Shown here one piece after another: positions 9,315 through 19,527 of a stretch of DNA of 64,000 nt. The DNA comes from Saprospira grandis str. Lewin (GTDB lineage Bacteria; Bacteroidota; Bacteroidia; Chitinophagales; Saprospiraceae). Below the pieces are notes generated by a model that made no database searches, was not told the origin of the DNA, and saw nothing but the letters and a program-made list of their open reading frames with translations. The stretch covers positions 1,839,001 through 1,903,000 of the forward strand of contig NC_016940.1 of assembly GCF_000250635.1 (NCBI RefSeq), read 5' to 3'. The position numbers and the translations under genes are program-made. Position 1 is the first letter of the stretch. Each line of letters starts with the position of its first letter.

Positions 9315-9644
9315 TTAAATAACTTGATTTGTTTTCTTAGAAATGCGGACCTTTTTGCCGTCTTGAATTTCCATTTTCACCTTGCTAGCTACGCCTTCAG
9401 CGTCTACGAGCATAAGGTTAGAAACGTGAAGAGAGGCTTCTTTTTCGATGATGCCACCTGCGCGTTCGTTAGTAGCGCGGATATGTTTTTTCACCTTATT
9501 GAGGCCTTCTACAATTGCACGTTGCTCTAGAGGAAAGGTTTTTACTACTTTACCAGTATTGCCTTTTTCGTCTCCAGAGATCACTTTTACGGTGTCTCCC
9601 ACTTTAACGTGTAGTTTCACCTTAGTTTGCTTTTTGTTTGCCAT
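9315..9644 (-). CDS. rplX: 50S ribosomal protein L24
   Basis: Assembly-initiating large-subunit protein, 109 residues, with the KOW motif near residues 14-40 ([20 protein letters not shown]). It is separated by 2 bp from both rplN and rplE. Confidence 0.97.
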   Translation of the reverse strand: MANKKQTKVKLHVKVGDTVKVISGDEKGNTGKVVKTFPLEQRAIVEGLNKVKKHIRATNERAGGIIEKEASLHVSNLMLVDAEGVASKVKMEIQDGKKVRISKKTNQVI

Positions 9645-9646
9645 GA

Positions 9647-10015
9647 TTATAGTACTTCAGGAGCGAGTGAAACAATTTTCATAAAGTCGCGCTCGCGCAA
9701 CTCACGGGCTACTGGGCCAAAAATACGAGTTCCTCTTGGCTCTTCCGAGGCATTGAGGAGAACAACTGCATTGTCATCAAAGCGAATATAAGAACCGTCT
9801 TGGCGACGAATTTCTTTCTTCGTGCGTACGATTACCGCCTTAGAAACAACGCCTTTTTTTACCTGACCGCCAGGAGCTGCATCCTTTACCGTAACTACAA
9901 TGATGTCACCGATAGAGGCATAACGACGTTTAGAGCCACCAAGCACCTTAATACAAAGTACTTCTTTGGCTCCCGTGTTATCAGCTACTCGCAGTCTACT
10001 TTCTGCTTGTATCAT
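9647..10015 (-). CDS. rplN: 50S ribosomal protein L14
   Basis: Large-subunit interface protein, exactly 122 residues as in most bacteria. It begins [19 protein letters not shown] and contains the [20 protein letters not shown] signature. Confidence 0.98.
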   Translation of the reverse strand: MIQAESRLRVADNTGAKEVLCIKVLGGSKRRYASIGDIIVVTVKDAAPGGQVKKGVVSKAVIVRTKKEIRRQDGSYIRFDDNAVVLLNASEEPRGTRIFGPVARELRERDFMKIVSLAPEVL

Positions 10016-10027
10016 GATAAAATATAA

Positions 10028-10294
10028 TTATTTCGCACGTTCAATAATCTCAACCAGTCTCCAGCGCTTCTTTTTGCTCAAGGGTCGAGTTTCCATAATG
10101 CGAACGACATCGCCTGTGTTGCAGTCGTTCTTCTCATCATGAGCGCTAAACTTCTTGGTCGTTTTTACAAACTTACCATAGATGGGGTGCTTCACCCGGC
10201 GCTCAACAGAAACAGTGATGGTTTTATCCATCTTGTTGCTGGTCACGATACCTACACGTTGCTTGCGCAGATTGCGTGTTGATTCTGTTGCCAT
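10028..10294 (-). CDS. rpsQ: 30S ribosomal protein S17
   Basis: OB-fold 16S rRNA-binding protein, 88 residues. It has [20 protein letters not shown] and the C-terminal [20 protein letters not shown] signature. It lies between rpmC and rplN. Confidence 0.98.
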   Translation of the reverse strand: MATESTRNLRKQRVGIVTSNKMDKTITVSVERRVKHPIYGKFVKTTKKFSAHDEKNDCNTGDVVRIMETRPLSKKKRWRLVEIIERAK

Positions 10295-10321
10295 TAGATT
10301 AGATTTAAAATTTTTCTATTC

Positions 10322-10573
10322 CTATTTCTTCTTTCTACGAGCCCGGATGCGATCCCGCTTGAGGTCGCCAGCTTCTTCTAGCTGCTTCAATTCACGAGCA
10401 CGAAGCTCCGTCTTGATTCTCGCAATGTTCTTACGAGCCAGCTTAAGATCGCTAGGACGGGCCAAAGCAGAAACATTGTGCTGATAAACCATCTCGTGCA
10501 AAGCAGTCTCTGCTTGCTCAAGGGCTTCTCTCAGCTGCTCGTCTGTCATAGACGTTGCCTTAATCTTGTCCAT
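10322..10573 (-). CDS. rpmC: 50S ribosomal protein L29
   Basis: Helical-hairpin protein at the peptide-exit rim, 83 residues. It carries the family pattern LREALEQAETALHEMVYQHN and KLARKNIARIKTELRAREL. A basic C-terminal extension (about residues 66-83) makes it longer than the usual 63-70. It lies in operon with rplP (14 bp). Confidence 0.96.
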   Translation of the reverse strand: MDKIKATSMTDEQLREALEQAETALHEMVYQHNVSALARPSDLKLARKNIARIKTELRARELKQLEEAGDLKRDRIRARRKKK

Positions 10574-10587
10574 TACCTATAAATCTA

Positions 10588-11010
10588 TTATTGTTCTACA
10601 TAATCGTTGCGCACGACAAACTTCATCTTGACGGGCAACTTTTGAGCCGCTAGGCGCAAAGCCTCTTCAGCAATAGATCGCTTAACTCCATCGATTTCAA
10701 ATAGAACACGACCTGGCTTAATTACAGCAACATAGTGAGACAAAGCTCCCTTTCCCTTACCCATACGTACTTCGTTGGGCTTCTTAGTGATAGGCTTATC
10801 GGGGAAAATTCGGATCCATACCTTTCCTTCACGTTTCATATAGCGAGTCATCGCAATACGAGCCGCCTCAATCTGACGGTTGGTAATCCAACCCTCTTCC
10901 AAGGTTTTAATGCCGAATGTCCCGAAAGAAATTTTAGAACCGCGATGGGCAATACCTTTGATACGGCCCTTCTGCTGCTTGCGGTATTTGGTTCTTCTCG
11001 GTTGTAACAT
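10588..11010 (-). CDS. rplP: 50S ribosomal protein L16
   Basis: Large-subunit protein near the A site, 140 residues. It begins [20 protein letters not shown] and has [20 protein letters not shown] followed by [11 protein letters not shown], the L16 signatures. A 129-bp gap without a gene lies between it and rpsC. Confidence 0.98.
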   Translation of the reverse strand: MLQPRRTKYRKQQKGRIKGIAHRGSKISFGTFGIKTLEEGWITNRQIEAARIAMTRYMKREGKVWIRIFPDKPITKKPNEVRMGKGKGALSHYVAVIKPGRVLFEIDGVKRSIAEEALRLAAQKLPVKMKFVVRNDYVEQ

Positions 11011-11139
11011 TATTAATGTATTGTGCTACGTTCAAATAAAATTAGCCCTATTTGGCCTCCCCTATACTCATAAGGAAGGCCAAAAGTGGCTGCAAAAATA
11101 AGTTTTTTCTTGCAAAACTCCTTATTTACAGGAGGTTTT

Positions 11140-11904
11140 TTAAGACTTTCTGCCACGACGGTTGTCACGACCACCACGACGGTTGTCACGACCACCACGG
11201 CCACCACGACGATTATTGTCGCGTCCACCGCGTCCGCCACGTCCGCTACGGCTCTGCTGAGTAGGGAACAAGTCTACTTTGTCATAAATCTCTCCACGAC
11301 AAATCCATACTTTTACCCCAATCTTACCATATACAGTCTGTGCCTCAACAATAGCATAGTCAATGTCCGCACGGAAAGTATGCAAAGGAGAACGCCCCTC
11401 TTTATACTCCTCAGAACGAGACATATCTGAACCATTCAAACGACCAGACAAACGCACTTTGATACCCTCGGCACCTGCACGCATAGTTGATTGAATAGAC
11501 ATTTTTGTTGCCTTACGGTAATTGATGCGCGCCTCCAACTGCTTAGCGATAGTCTCACCAACAATCTGTGCGTTCAACTCAGGCTTGCGAATTTCGAAAA
11601 TGTTGATCTGCACTTCTTTGCCCGTCAACTTCTTCAACTCCTCACGAATGCGATCAACCTCTTGACCACCCTTACCGATAATAATACCAGGACGTGATGT
11701 ATGAATAGTTACAGTTACGCGCTTGAGCGTACGCTCAATCACAATACGTGCAATACCACCTTTCTCTACGCGAACACGTAGATAGGCACGGATCTTCTCA
11801 TCCTCTACTACTTTCTCCGCATAGTCCTTGCCGCCAAACCAGTTAGAATCCCAGCCGCGTACAATCCCTAGACGGTTACCTATTGGATTAGTTTTCTGTC
11901 CCAT
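11140..11904 (-). CDS. rpsC: 30S ribosomal protein S3 with RGG-type tail
   Basis: mRNA-entry-channel protein of the 30S head, 254 residues. The KH domain carries [20 protein letters not shown], and the C-domain has [20 protein letters not shown] and [18 protein letters not shown]. The last 40 residues (about 215-254) are an Arg/Gly/Asp/Asn-rich repeat tail built from units such as [13 protein letters not shown], encoded by short tandem DNA repeats at 11150-11255. Such tails often bind RNA; the role here is inferred. Confidence 0.97.
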   Translation of the reverse strand: MGQKTNPIGNRLGIVRGWDSNWFGGKDYAEKVVEDEKIRAYLRVRVEKGGIARIVIERTLKRVTVTIHTSRPGIIIGKGGQEVDRIREELKKLTGKEVQINIFEIRKPELNAQIVGETIAKQLEARINYRKATKMSIQSTMRAGAEGIKVRLSGRLNGSDMSRSEEYKEGRSPLHTFRADIDYAIVEAQTVYGKIGVKVWICRGEIYDKVDLFPTQQSRSGRGGRGGRDNNRRGGRGGRDNRRGGRDNRRGRKS

Positions 11905-11922
11905 AAGTTTTGACTTAAGATT

Positions 11923-12348
11923 TTAATCGTTTGATGCTTCAATTTCTTCTGCCACTTCTTCCTCTACTACAAAATCAGTAGGAAGAGCTACGGTATTCTC
12001 TACCACCAAACTTACGTGACAAGAATGTTTACGAATACGGTGCGCACGACCATGTGGCGCAGGCTGAAAACGCTTGAGCTGAGGCCCTTGGTCTACCCAA
12101 ATAGCCTTCACGACCAAGCCATACTCATCTGCCTCCTCACCAGTCAATACAGACCAGTTCGCTACTGCAGATAATAGCATCTTCTCCAAATGACGAGCAC
12201 CTTCCTTACGGGTAAATTTTACAATACCCAAAGCCTTTGATACAGGTAGACCACGGACAATATCCGCAGACAAACGCATCTTGCGCGCAGACATCCGACA
12301 GCCTTTCAACTTCGCCGTCGCCTGTACCGTCTCATTATTATATTGCAT
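11923..12348 (-). CDS. rplV: 50S ribosomal protein L22
   Basis: Exit-tunnel protein, 141 residues. It has the CRMSARKMRLSADIVRGLPV segment and the tunnel-loop region KRFQPAPHGRAHRIRKHSCH. The C-terminus is extended by an acidic tail (VVEEEVAEEIEASND, residues about 127-141). It is in operon with rpsS and rpsC. Confidence 0.97.
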   Translation of the reverse strand: MQYNNETVQATAKLKGCRMSARKMRLSADIVRGLPVSKALGIVKFTRKEGARHLEKMLLSAVANWSVLTGEEADEYGLVVKAIWVDQGPQLKRFQPAPHGRAHRIRKHSCHVSLVVENTVALPTDFVVEEEVAEEIEASND

Positions 12349-12389
12349 GACTTTATGCTGCTTTTATTTTATTAAAATTAGATCCTGGG

Positions 12390-12659
12390 CTATTTCTTTC
12401 TGTTTCCAGAATGCCCGCGATAAGTACGTGTAGGAGCAAACTCTCCCAACTTATGACCTACCATATTCTCTGTTACATATACGGGTACAAATGTACGACC
12501 ATTATGCACAGCGATGGTCTCGCCTACCATCTGAGGAATAATCATAGAAGAACGTGACCAGGTCTTGATCACCCCTTTCTTCTTTGAACTCTTCGCCTTG
12601 ATCAATTTTTTGATCAACTTGTGGTAAACGTATGGTCCTTTTTTCAGTGAACGTGCCAT
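12390..12659 (-). CDS. rpsS: 30S ribosomal protein S19
   Basis: 30S head protein, 89 residues. It begins [18 protein letters not shown] and has [20 protein letters not shown] and the later [16 protein letters not shown]. Its start codon lies 2 bp after the rplB stop. Confidence 0.98.
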   Translation of the reverse strand: MARSLKKGPYVYHKLIKKLIKAKSSKKKGVIKTWSRSSMIIPQMVGETIAVHNGRTFVPVYVTENMVGHKLGEFAPTRTYRGHSGNRKK

Positions 12660-12661
12660 AT

Positions 12662-13501
12662 CTATTTCTTATTTTTACCTGTTTTTCTACGCGTGATGAT
12701 AAACTTATCTGAGTACTTCTTGGTCTTGCGCGTCTTCTGTCCCTTGGCCATAATGTTGCCACGAGAACGAGGATGACCTCCAGAAGCACGGCCCTCACCA
12801 CCACCCATGGGGTGATCTACAGGGTTCATGGCTACACCACGTACTCGAGGACGACGGCCCAACCAACGCTTGCGACCAGCCTTACCCAATACCTGCAAAC
12901 CATGGTCAGGGTTAGATACTGTACCCACTGTAGCTCTACACTCAGACAAAACCAAGCGCGTCTCACCAGAAGGCATCTTAATGATCGCATACTTGCCATC
13001 ACGACCAGCCAAAGTAGCAGAAGTACCTGCACTTCTTACTAATGTGGCTCCCTTACCAGGACGAGTCTCAATAGCATGAATAGTTGTTCCCAAAGGAATT
13101 TTGCTCAAAGGCAAACTGTTCCCCAAGTTAGGAGCAATCTCTACCCCAGACAATAGAACATCGCCTACCTTCAATTTGTGAGGCGCCAAAATGTAGCGCT
13201 TCTCTCCATCAGCGTATACCAACAAAGCAATAAAAGCTGTACGGTTAGGATCATACTCAATGCTCTTTACAGTAGCAGGAATCCCATCCTTGTTACGCTT
13301 AAAGTCAATTACACGATAACGACGCTTGTGTCCACCACCTCTGTGACGAACAGTCATGCGTCCTTGTCCATTTCTACCCCCAGACTTCGAGCTCTTACGA
13401 ATCAGGCTCTTCTCTGGCTTGTCTGTGGTCACTTCCGCAAAAGTGTTCCCAAGCCGAGTTCTAGTACCAGGCGTAATCGGATTATACTTCTTAACTGGCA
13501 T
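12662..13501 (-). CDS. rplB: 50S ribosomal protein L2
   Basis: Peptidyl-transferase-centre protein, 279 residues. It carries [30 protein letters not shown] and the C-terminal signature [20 protein letters not shown] 237-bp gap holding a dispersed repeat precedes it on the transcribed strand, which is unusual between rplW and rplB. Confidence 0.98.
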   Translation of the reverse strand: MPVKKYNPITPGTRTRLGNTFAEVTTDKPEKSLIRKSSKSGGRNGQGRMTVRHRGGGHKRRYRVIDFKRNKDGIPATVKSIEYDPNRTAFIALLVYADGEKRYILAPHKLKVGDVLLSGVEIAPNLGNSLPLSKIPLGTTIHAIETRPGKGATLVRSAGTSATLAGRDGKYAIIKMPSGETRLVLSECRATVGTVSNPDHGLQVLGKAGRKRWLGRRPRVRGVAMNPVDHPMGGGEGRASGGHPRSRGNIMAKGQKTRKTKKYSDKFIITRRKTGKNKK

Positions 13502-13568
13502 GTTAAACTACGAATTTATCAGTTTCGCAAACTATAGGTGAATAATATAATTTCCAGACTATTCTATC

Positions 13569-13710
13569 TTTTTTGGGGCCTGCCCTCGCTTCGCTCAGGC
13601 CGTTCCCTTCCGCAGCTCGCAAGCCTGCTCGGCCCTTTCGGGCTGCCGGCAAAGCCGGCACCGCTACAGGCAACTAGGCCTGCGGCGGCTCCGCCGCCTG
13701 CTTTACGCAG
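13569..13710 (+). repeat. GC-rich dispersed repeat, copy 2 (type A)
   Basis: Plus-orientation copy inserted between rplW and rplB, inside the S10 gene cluster, with its T/A-rich end about 70 bp from the rplB start. It has the core CGCAGCTCGCAAGCCTGCTC, the stems GCCGGC/GCCGGC and GGCGGC/GCCGCC, and the distal CTAGGCC end. Confidence 0.85.
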
Positions 13711-13738
13711 AAAATAAAATGTCTGTCTCTCTTAAACT

Positions 13739-14101
13739 CTAGGCTTCTGCAGCCTCAGTTTCATTTCCATCTACTTCTTCCAACTCCTCTTCCGTGTCAA
13801 TACCGTAGAAACCTTCAATGAACTCTCCCTCTGCAACAGTAACAACTGCTTTCTTATAAGGGCTAGTACGTCCACTTACCATACGTCCCTTTACTACGCG
13901 TGATTTACGCTTACCCGGGCGAATAGAAGTGTTTACGTCGTCTACAGTTACACCAAACTGCTCCTCAACCGCTTTCTTGATCTCAATTTTGTTAGCGTCC
14001 ATTGCCACCACAAAAGTGTACTTCGTAGAAATTGGGTTGTCAGCCAACTCAGTGCTCTTCTCAGAAAGAAGCGGCTTAATGATGATTGCTTTCTTTGCCA
14101 T
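13739..14101 (-). CDS. rplW: 50S ribosomal protein L23 with acidic tail
   Basis: Exit-tunnel rim protein that docks SRP and trigger factor, 120 residues. It has LLSEKSTELADNPISTKYTF and IEIKKAVEEQFGVTVDDVNT. The last 30 residues, containing EEELEEVDGNETEAAEA, are a strongly acidic extension absent from the usual protein of about 95 residues. It lies 30 bp after rplD. Confidence 0.97.
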   Translation of the reverse strand: MAKKAIIIKPLLSEKSTELADNPISTKYTFVVAMDANKIEIKKAVEEQFGVTVDDVNTSIRPGKRKSRVVKGRMVSGRTSPYKKAVVTVAEGEFIEGFYGIDTEEELEEVDGNETEAAEA

Positions 14102-14131
14102 TTTAGCCGTTTTTTAGCAAGCTTTATAATA

Positions 14132-14941
14132 TTATTTAGTCAAAAGAGCTGTAATAGCAGCCAATGCACTCTCCGTAATTACCAAGCATTCTGCATTCAT
14201 TGTCTCATAAACATTCAAGTCACGAGCATTGATTACATCAGCCTGAGAGAGGTTGCGGGCAGATAAGGCCACATTTGTGAACACCTCATCATAAACCTTA
14301 TCCTGCTCCTCTAGCGTTTTTTCATACTCCGCTACAGTCGCTTCATAAGCTTTCAAATCCGCTACATAAGCCTGATTAAACTCTTTTTGCTGAGCCGCTT
14401 TACGTCCACGGCCCTTTTGCAAACGAGGAGCCTTAGGTGCTGCAGGCGCTACAGGAGCATCTACCAACAACAAACTCTTCTTGTCCGCAATATTCAAAGC
14501 CTCCAAAAACTTGATGTAGTTCTTGGTCTTAGCCGCATCAAACTTCAAGTCCTCAACCACCAAAATACGGTTGTCTTGGGCCTTGTTGCTCAAAGCAGCC
14601 TTACGAGCCAAACGGCCAACTTTTTTGTTTAGCTTAATGCCATAGTTACGTGGGCGGGGACCAAATACACGTCCTCCCCCTCTAAACAAAGGGTTCTTGA
14701 TGCTACCCTTACGCGCTCCACCCGTACCTTTCTGGCGGTGTAGCTTGCGCGTAGAACCTGCAATCTCTGCACGTTCTTTAGACTTATGGGTGCCCTGGCG
14801 CTGATGAGCAAGGTACTGCTTTACAGCCAAGTAAACTACGTGCTCGTGATTTTCTTTCAGCTCCAAACCAAAGACATCACTAGAGAGTTCTACCTCTCTA
14901 CCCAAGCCTTTTCCGTTGATATCTAATACTTCTAGTTTCAT
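14132..14941 (-). CDS. rplD: 50S ribosomal protein L4 with large insertion
   Basis: Exit-tunnel protein, 269 residues against about 200-210 normally. The tunnel loop RKLHRQKGTGGARKGSIKNP (about residues 65-84) and the C-terminal VALSARNLSQADVINARDLN region are normal. Between them residues about 163-222 are an insertion: an Ala/Pro-rich start (PVAPAAPKAPRLQKGRGRK) and then a probable helix (ADLKAYEATVAEYEKTLEEQ). It lies 1 bp from rplC. Confidence 0.96.
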   Translation of the reverse strand: MKLEVLDINGKGLGREVELSSDVFGLELKENHEHVVYLAVKQYLAHQRQGTHKSKERAEIAGSTRKLHRQKGTGGARKGSIKNPLFRGGGRVFGPRPRNYGIKLNKKVGRLARKAALSNKAQDNRILVVEDLKFDAAKTKNYIKFLEALNIADKKSLLLVDAPVAPAAPKAPRLQKGRGRKAAQQKEFNQAYVADLKAYEATVAEYEKTLEEQDKVYDEVFTNVALSARNLSQADVINARDLNVYETMNAECLVITESALAAITALLTK

Positions 14942-14942
14942 T

Positions 14943-15629
14943 TTACTTCTTCACGATTACAATAGAGCCCTTGTGACCAGGAATAGCTCCTTTGATTAGC
15001 AAAATATTTTTCTCAGGAAACATTTTCATTACGCTGAGCTTCTTCACAGTTACACGCTTGCCACCCATACGGCCAGCCATACGCATACCTTTGAATACCT
15101 TTGCAGGGTAAGAACAAGCTCCAATCGCTCCAGGTGCACGTCCGCGGTTGTGCTGACCGTGCGTACGCATACCCACACCAGCAAATCCGTGGCGTTTTAC
15201 AACACCCTGAAATCCTTTTCCTTTTGAAGTACCTACTACCTGTACTGTATCGCCTTCAGCAAATACCTCCTCGGCAGTTAGGGTTTCGCCAAGCGCTTTC
15301 TCTGTATAAAATTCTCTGAATTCTACCAAGTGACGAGGGTAAACTGTTACCTCTTGTCCACGCTTGTTTTGTTTTACAGCACTTGCCGCCTTAGCACCCT
15401 CTTCTTTATGGGCTTTTTGGCCTTCAAAGTGACCTTTCAAAGGTTGGCTAACATTTTTCGATCTGCGCTCGCCGAAGCCTAGCTGCAGAGCATCGTAACC
15501 ATCTGTTTCCTGCGTCTTCACCTGAGTAATGGTGCAGGGCCCCAGCTCTACTACAGTACAAGCAACGTTTGCGCCGCCTTCAGTGTAGATGCTGGTCATT
15601 CCAATTTTTCTTCCAATTAATCCTTCCAC
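14943..15629 (-). CDS. rplC: 50S ribosomal protein L3
   Basis: Large-subunit core protein, 228 residues. It begins [19 protein letters not shown] and has [20 protein letters not shown] and then the [15 protein letters not shown] region. A Lys/Ala/Glu-rich stretch around residues 65-95 makes it slightly longer than usual. It is in operon with rpsJ and rplD. Confidence 0.98.
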   Translation of the reverse strand: MEGLIGRKIGMTSIYTEGGANVACTVVELGPCTITQVKTQETDGYDALQLGFGERRSKNVSQPLKGHFEGQKAHKEEGAKAASAVKQNKRGQEVTVYPRHLVEFREFYTEKALGETLTAEEVFAEGDTVQVVGTSKGKGFQGVVKRHGFAGVGMRTHGQHNRGRAPGAIGACSYPAKVFKGMRMAGRMGGKRVTVKKLSVMKMFPEKNILLIKGAIPGHKGSIVIVKK

Positions 15630-15670
15630 GGTTCTTTAACTTTTTGGAATTCTAGATTAACAAATTCTGC

Positions 15671-15979
15671 TTACATCAATTTCACTTGGATATCTACCCC
15701 TGAAGGAAGCTCCAGCTTCTCTAGGGCGCTCACTGTCTTAGCAGTAGAGCTATAGATTTCGATCAAGCGTTTGTGAGTACGCAGTTGGAATTGCTCCCGT
15801 GATTTCTTATTCACATGCGGTGAACGCAAAACAGTGAATACCTTCTTCTCGGTGGGCAGCGGAATCGGACCGGTAACAACTGCGCCGGTGTTACGAACAG
15901 TTTGTACAATCTTAGCAGTAGACTTGTCCACGAGATTGTGATCGTAGGAACGTAACTTGATTCTGATTTTTTGATTCAT
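15671..15979 (-). CDS. rpsJ: 30S ribosomal protein S10
   Basis: Small-subunit protein and NusE antitermination factor, 102 residues. It begins [20 protein letters not shown] and has [20 protein letters not shown] and [11 protein letters not shown]. It is the first gene of the S10 cluster and lies 295 bp after fusA, beyond a terminator and a dispersed repeat. Confidence 0.98.
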   Translation of the reverse strand: MNQKIRIKLRSYDHNLVDKSTAKIVQTVRNTGAVVTGPIPLPTEKKVFTVLRSPHVNKKSREQFQLRTHKRLIEIYSSTAKTVSALEKLELPSGVDIQVKLM

Positions 15980-16051
15980 GCCTCTTACATGATTTAAAAA
16001 AATAGATAAATAAGATTTCTAATAGCTGTTGATTTGGGCGCCGGCTGTTTT

Positions 16052-16216
16052 GGCCTAGCGATGTGCAGCAGTGGCGCGAAGCGCCAGACCGAGCATAGCG
16101 AGGGCCGAGCGAACAGCGAGCTGCGACAACCAGCCCCTATAGGGGCGCCAGTTCGACGACCATAGGGAGTAAACGTAGCGCCGCAAGGCGAAGCCGAAGC
16201 GGAGGCCCCAAAAAAA
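16052..16216 (-). repeat. GC-rich dispersed repeat, copy 3 (type A with extra module)
   Basis: Minus-orientation copy between fusA and rpsJ. In addition to the usual core and hairpins it carries an extra module, GTTCGACGACCATAGGGAGT, that recurs in copy 13 and in its attached fragment. The A-rich end (GGAGGCCCCAAAAAAAC) faces the fusA stop. Confidence 0.85.
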
Positions 16217-16221
16217 CAAAA

Positions 16222-16264
16222 AAAAGCCAGCCACCTTCCAGCAAAAGGAAAGCGGCGGCTTTTA
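16222..16264 (-). terminator. Probable terminator after fusA
   Basis: On the minus strand a GC-rich stem pairs an AAGCCGCC-type arm with a GGTGGCTGGCTT-type arm, with inner TTTCC/GGAAG, and is followed by a long T run (T9). It begins just after the fusA stop and probably separates the str operon from the S10 cluster. The pairing is imperfect. Confidence 0.6.
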
Positions 16265-16274
16265 TAATTTATGA

Positions 16275-18407
16275 CTAACCAGCGACACCCTTGGCGTCTT
16301 CGATTACCTTTTTGGCGATTCCCTCAGGAGCCTGAGCATAGTGAGAGAACTCCATGGTAGAAGAAGCACGACCAGAAGTTAGGGTACGTAGTTCAGTGAT
16401 ATAACCGAACATTTCTGATAGAGGTACATCGGCTTTTACAACGATGGCCGCACCGCGAGATTCCTGACCTTTTAGGAGGCCACGACGACGGTTAAGGTCA
16501 CCAATAACAGTACCAGTATACTCTTCAGGAGTGATTACTTCCAATTTCATGATGGGCTCCATGATTACAGGCTTAGTCTGACGAGCAGCCGCCTTGAAAC
16601 CTTCCTTAGCACAAAGCTCAAAAGCGATAGGCTTAGAGTCAACGTTGTGCATAGATCCATCATAAACGCGAACCTTCATAGAGTCCATACCGTAACCAGC
16701 CAATACGCCATTATCCATCATAGACTCAAAGCCTTTAGTGATGGGGTTGATATAAGCCTTATCGATAGATCCCCCTACGATAGCCCACTCAAATTGCAAG
16801 CGTGCCTTACCAGACTTGAACTCTTCGCTTTCGAGGAACTCCTCATCAGCAGGTCCGAGTTCGAACTCCATATCGGCAAATAGACCAGAACCACCAGACT
16901 GCTTCTTCAAGCGTTCGCGGTGAGTAACAGAAGTAGTTAGGGCCTCTTTATAGTTTACTTGAGGAGCACCTTGGTTCACCTCTACCTTGAACTCGCGCTT
17001 GAGGCGGTCCACGATGATTTCCAAGTGCAACTCACCCATACCGCTAATTACGGTTTGAGCAGTTTCCTCATTATATGTAGCACGGAAAGTAGGATCTTCC
17101 TCCATGAGTTTGGCCAAAGCCATACCCAACTTCTCTACATCCTTCTGAGTTTTAGGCTCGATCGCCAAACCAATTACTGGCTCGGGGAAAGTCATACTTT
17201 CCAAAATGATCGGGTTGTCTACAGAACAAAGAGTATCACCAGTTTTGATATCCTTAAATCCTACAGCAGCAGCGATATCACCAGCACCTACCTCAGGAAT
17301 TGCATTCTGTTGGTTAGAGTGCATTTGGTAAAGGCGAGAGATACGCTCCTTCTTACCAGAACGAGTGTTGAGAATGTAAGAACCAGCTTCGAGTACACCA
17401 GAATAGGCGCGGAAGAAAGCCAAGCGACCTACATAGGGGTCAGTGGCAATCTTAAAGGCCAAAGCAGCAAAAGGAGCGTCATAAGAAGCGGGGCGGGGCT
17501 CCTCTTCTTCTGTATCAGGGTTAGTTCCTTTTACTTCCTCTACATCCAAAGGAGAAGGCAAAAATGCACATACTGCATCTAGTACCGCTTGTACCCCTTT
17601 GTTCTTAAAGGCAGAACCACACATTACAGGAATAATGCTCATATCACATACAGCAGAACGAATTGCGGCACGGATTTCTTCAGCTGAGATAGACTCAGGA
17701 TCCTCAAAGAATTTCTCCAACAAAGACTCATCATAATCAGCAACAGCTTCTAGCAATTGCTCACGAGCCTCGGCTACAGTATCCTCCAAGTCAGCAGGCA
17801 TATCTACAACCTCATAAGTCATACCCATATCGTGCTCATTCCAAACGATAGCTTGACCAGTGATAAGGTCTACTACACCTTTGAAATCATCCTCAGAACC
17901 GATAGGCACCTGAAGAGGAACAGCATTGGCACCCAACATGTCGCGCATCTGTTGAACAGTACCGAAGAAATCAGCACCTGTGCGGTCCATTTTGTTTACA
18001 AATGCAATACGAGGAACTTTGAAACCGTCGGCTAGGCGCCAGTTAGTTTCAGACTGAGGCTGTACCCCACTAGAAGCACAGAAAAGGAATACGAGTCCGT
18101 CCAATACACGCAAAGAACGAGACACCTCTACCGTAAAGTCTACGTGACCGGGTGTGTCAATAATGTTTACGTGGTAAGACTTGTCTTTCCAATTCCAACT
18201 GGTGGTCGTCGCTGCAGAAGTAATCGTGATACCACGCTCCTGCTCTTGCTCCATCCAGTCCATGGTAGCTCCACCATCGTGAACCTCACCAATCTTGTGA
18301 GTCAAACCAGTGTAGAACAATACCCGCTCAGTGGTAGTGGTCTTACCGGCATCAATGTGTGCAGCAATACCAATGTTTCTAGTGAATACTAGGTCTTTCT
18401 TTGCCAT
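16275..18407 (-). CDS. fusA: Translation elongation factor G
   Basis: GTPase that drives ribosomal translocation, 710 residues. It has the P-loop AHIDAGKT (about residues 16-23), DTPGHVDF in G3, [10 protein letters not shown] in G4, and domains II-V ending in the [19 protein letters not shown] region typical of EF-G domain V. It is third in the str operon after rpsL and rpsG. The expected tuf gene does not follow. Confidence 0.98.
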   Translation of the reverse strand: MAKKDLVFTRNIGIAAHIDAGKTTTTERVLFYTGLTHKIGEVHDGGATMDWMEQEQERGITITSAATTTSWNWKDKSYHVNIIDTPGHVDFTVEVSRSLRVLDGLVFLFCASSGVQPQSETNWRLADGFKVPRIAFVNKMDRTGADFFGTVQQMRDMLGANAVPLQVPIGSEDDFKGVVDLITGQAIVWNEHDMGMTYEVVDMPADLEDTVAEAREQLLEAVADYDESLLEKFFEDPESISAEEIRAAIRSAVCDMSIIPVMCGSAFKNKGVQAVLDAVCAFLPSPLDVEEVKGTNPDTEEEEPRPASYDAPFAALAFKIATDPYVGRLAFFRAYSGVLEAGSYILNTRSGKKERISRLYQMHSNQQNAIPEVGAGDIAAAVGFKDIKTGDTLCSVDNPIILESMTFPEPVIGLAIEPKTQKDVEKLGMALAKLMEEDPTFRATYNEETAQTVISGMGELHLEIIVDRLKREFKVEVNQGAPQVNYKEALTTSVTHRERLKKQSGGSGLFADMEFELGPADEEFLESEEFKSGKARLQFEWAIVGGSIDKAYINPITKGFESMMDNGVLAGYGMDSMKVRVYDGSMHNVDSKPIAFELCAKEGFKAAARQTKPVIMEPIMKLEVITPEEYTGTVIGDLNRRRGLLKGQESRGAAIVVKADVPLSEMFGYITELRTLTSGRASSTMEFSHYAQAPEGIAKKVIEDAKGVAG

Positions 18408-18455
18408 GACTTTGGTGGCTTTTGAAAAAGGTTAAAATAAAATATATAGAGTTGA

Positions 18456-18929
18456 TTAGCGTGCGAAGTGAGCAAATGCACGGTTAGATTCAGCCATGCG
18501 GTGCGTATCTTCTTTCTTCTTCACAGCCTGGCCTTCACCTTTAGCTGCAGCTAAAATTTCTTGAGAGAGTTTGTTTGCCATCCCTTTACCAGAACGCGCA
18601 CGGGCGTACTTGATCATCCACTTCATGGCAATAGACATCCGGCGACCCGGACGAATTTCTGTGGGAATTTGGAAGGTAGCCCCTCCAATACGACGAGAAC
18701 GCACCTCTACCTGAGGCATTACGTTCTTAAGCGCTTTGTGAAATACCTCCTGAGCAGTTTCCTCACCCTCAGAGCGCTCGCCTACAATGTCCATGGCATC
18801 ATAGAATACACGGAATGCCGTGCTCTTCTTGCCATCCAACATCATCATATTCACGAATCTTGTGATCGTGGTGTCTCCATAGCGCGGATCGGGCTCGATT
18901 TGCCGCACCTTCGGTTTACGTTTTCTCAT
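18456..18929 (-). CDS. rpsG: 30S ribosomal protein S7
   Basis: 16S rRNA head-nucleating protein, 157 residues. It has the N-terminal RYGDTTITRFVNMMMLDGKK segment and QVEVRSRRIGGATFQIPTEI followed by GRRMSIAMKW. It lies between rpsL and fusA in the str operon. Confidence 0.98.
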   Translation of the reverse strand: MRKRKPKVRQIEPDPRYGDTTITRFVNMMMLDGKKSTAFRVFYDAMDIVGERSEGEETAQEVFHKALKNVMPQVEVRSRRIGGATFQIPTEIRPGRRMSIAMKWMIKYARARSGKGMANKLSQEILAAAKGEGQAVKKKEDTHRMAESNRAFAHFAR

Positions 18930-19055
18930 TTCTTAAATTTTAATGTCGTTGCGTGAACTTCGAAAAGTAACTACCCCCTAAGGGCTGGTCCACTCTTCAA
19001 CCCCAGCTTTTCTAGGGTTTACCTCAACAAATAAGGATCTTCGTCTAAGCGCGAA

Positions 19056-19442
19056 TTACTTCTTCTTCGCAGCCTTAGGACGCTTGGTACCATAACGTGA
19101 ACGAGCTTGCTTACGATCGTTTACACCCGCAGTATCCAAAGCACCACGTACAATTGTATAACGTACACCAGGGAGGTCTTTCACACGACCACCACGTACC
19201 AATACGATTGAGTGCTCCTGCAAGTTGTGACCCTCACCAGGAATGTAAGCAATTACCTCGATACCATTGGTCAAACGTACCTTGGCTACTTTACGCAAAG
19301 CTGAGTTAGGCTTCTTGGGTGTAGTCGTGTATACACGAGTACAGACACCGCGTTTCTGAGGACATGCGTCCAACGCTCTGGCCTTGCTCTTCTTGACGAT
19401 AAGCTTCCTTCCGTTGCGTACTAATTGATTAATAGTTGGCAT
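19056..19442 (-). CDS. rpsL: 30S ribosomal protein S12
   Basis: Decoding-centre protein, 128 residues. It carries [19 protein letters not shown] with K43 and K44, and [11 protein letters not shown] with K88 and D89. These are the positions where streptomycin-resistance changes and Asp methylthiolation occur in this family. It is the first gene of the str operon, and a probable promoter lies upstream. Confidence 0.98.
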   Translation of the reverse strand: MPTINQLVRNGRKLIVKKSKARALDACPQKRGVCTRVYTTTPKKPNSALRKVAKVRLTNGIEVIAYIPGEGHNLQEHSIVLVRGGRVKDLPGVRYTIVRGALDTAGVNDRKQARSRYGTKRPKAAKKK

Positions 19443-19519
19443 CTAATAATTATTTTTACAGATAAACAGAGACAATAAATAACTGCCCTTAGTTGGACTA
19501 AGGGTTTGCCTAAGCGTTT

Positions 19520-19527
19520 GCAAAGGT
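19520..19527 (-). promoter_or_regulatory. Candidate -7 box of the str operon
   Basis: On the minus strand TACCTTTG fits the Bacteroidota -7 consensus TAnnTTTG about 80 nt before rpsL. A clean -33 TTTG is not seen at the usual distance (TTTTAA occurs there). The surrounding 19443-19633 is AT-rich and has no gene. Confidence 0.5.
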
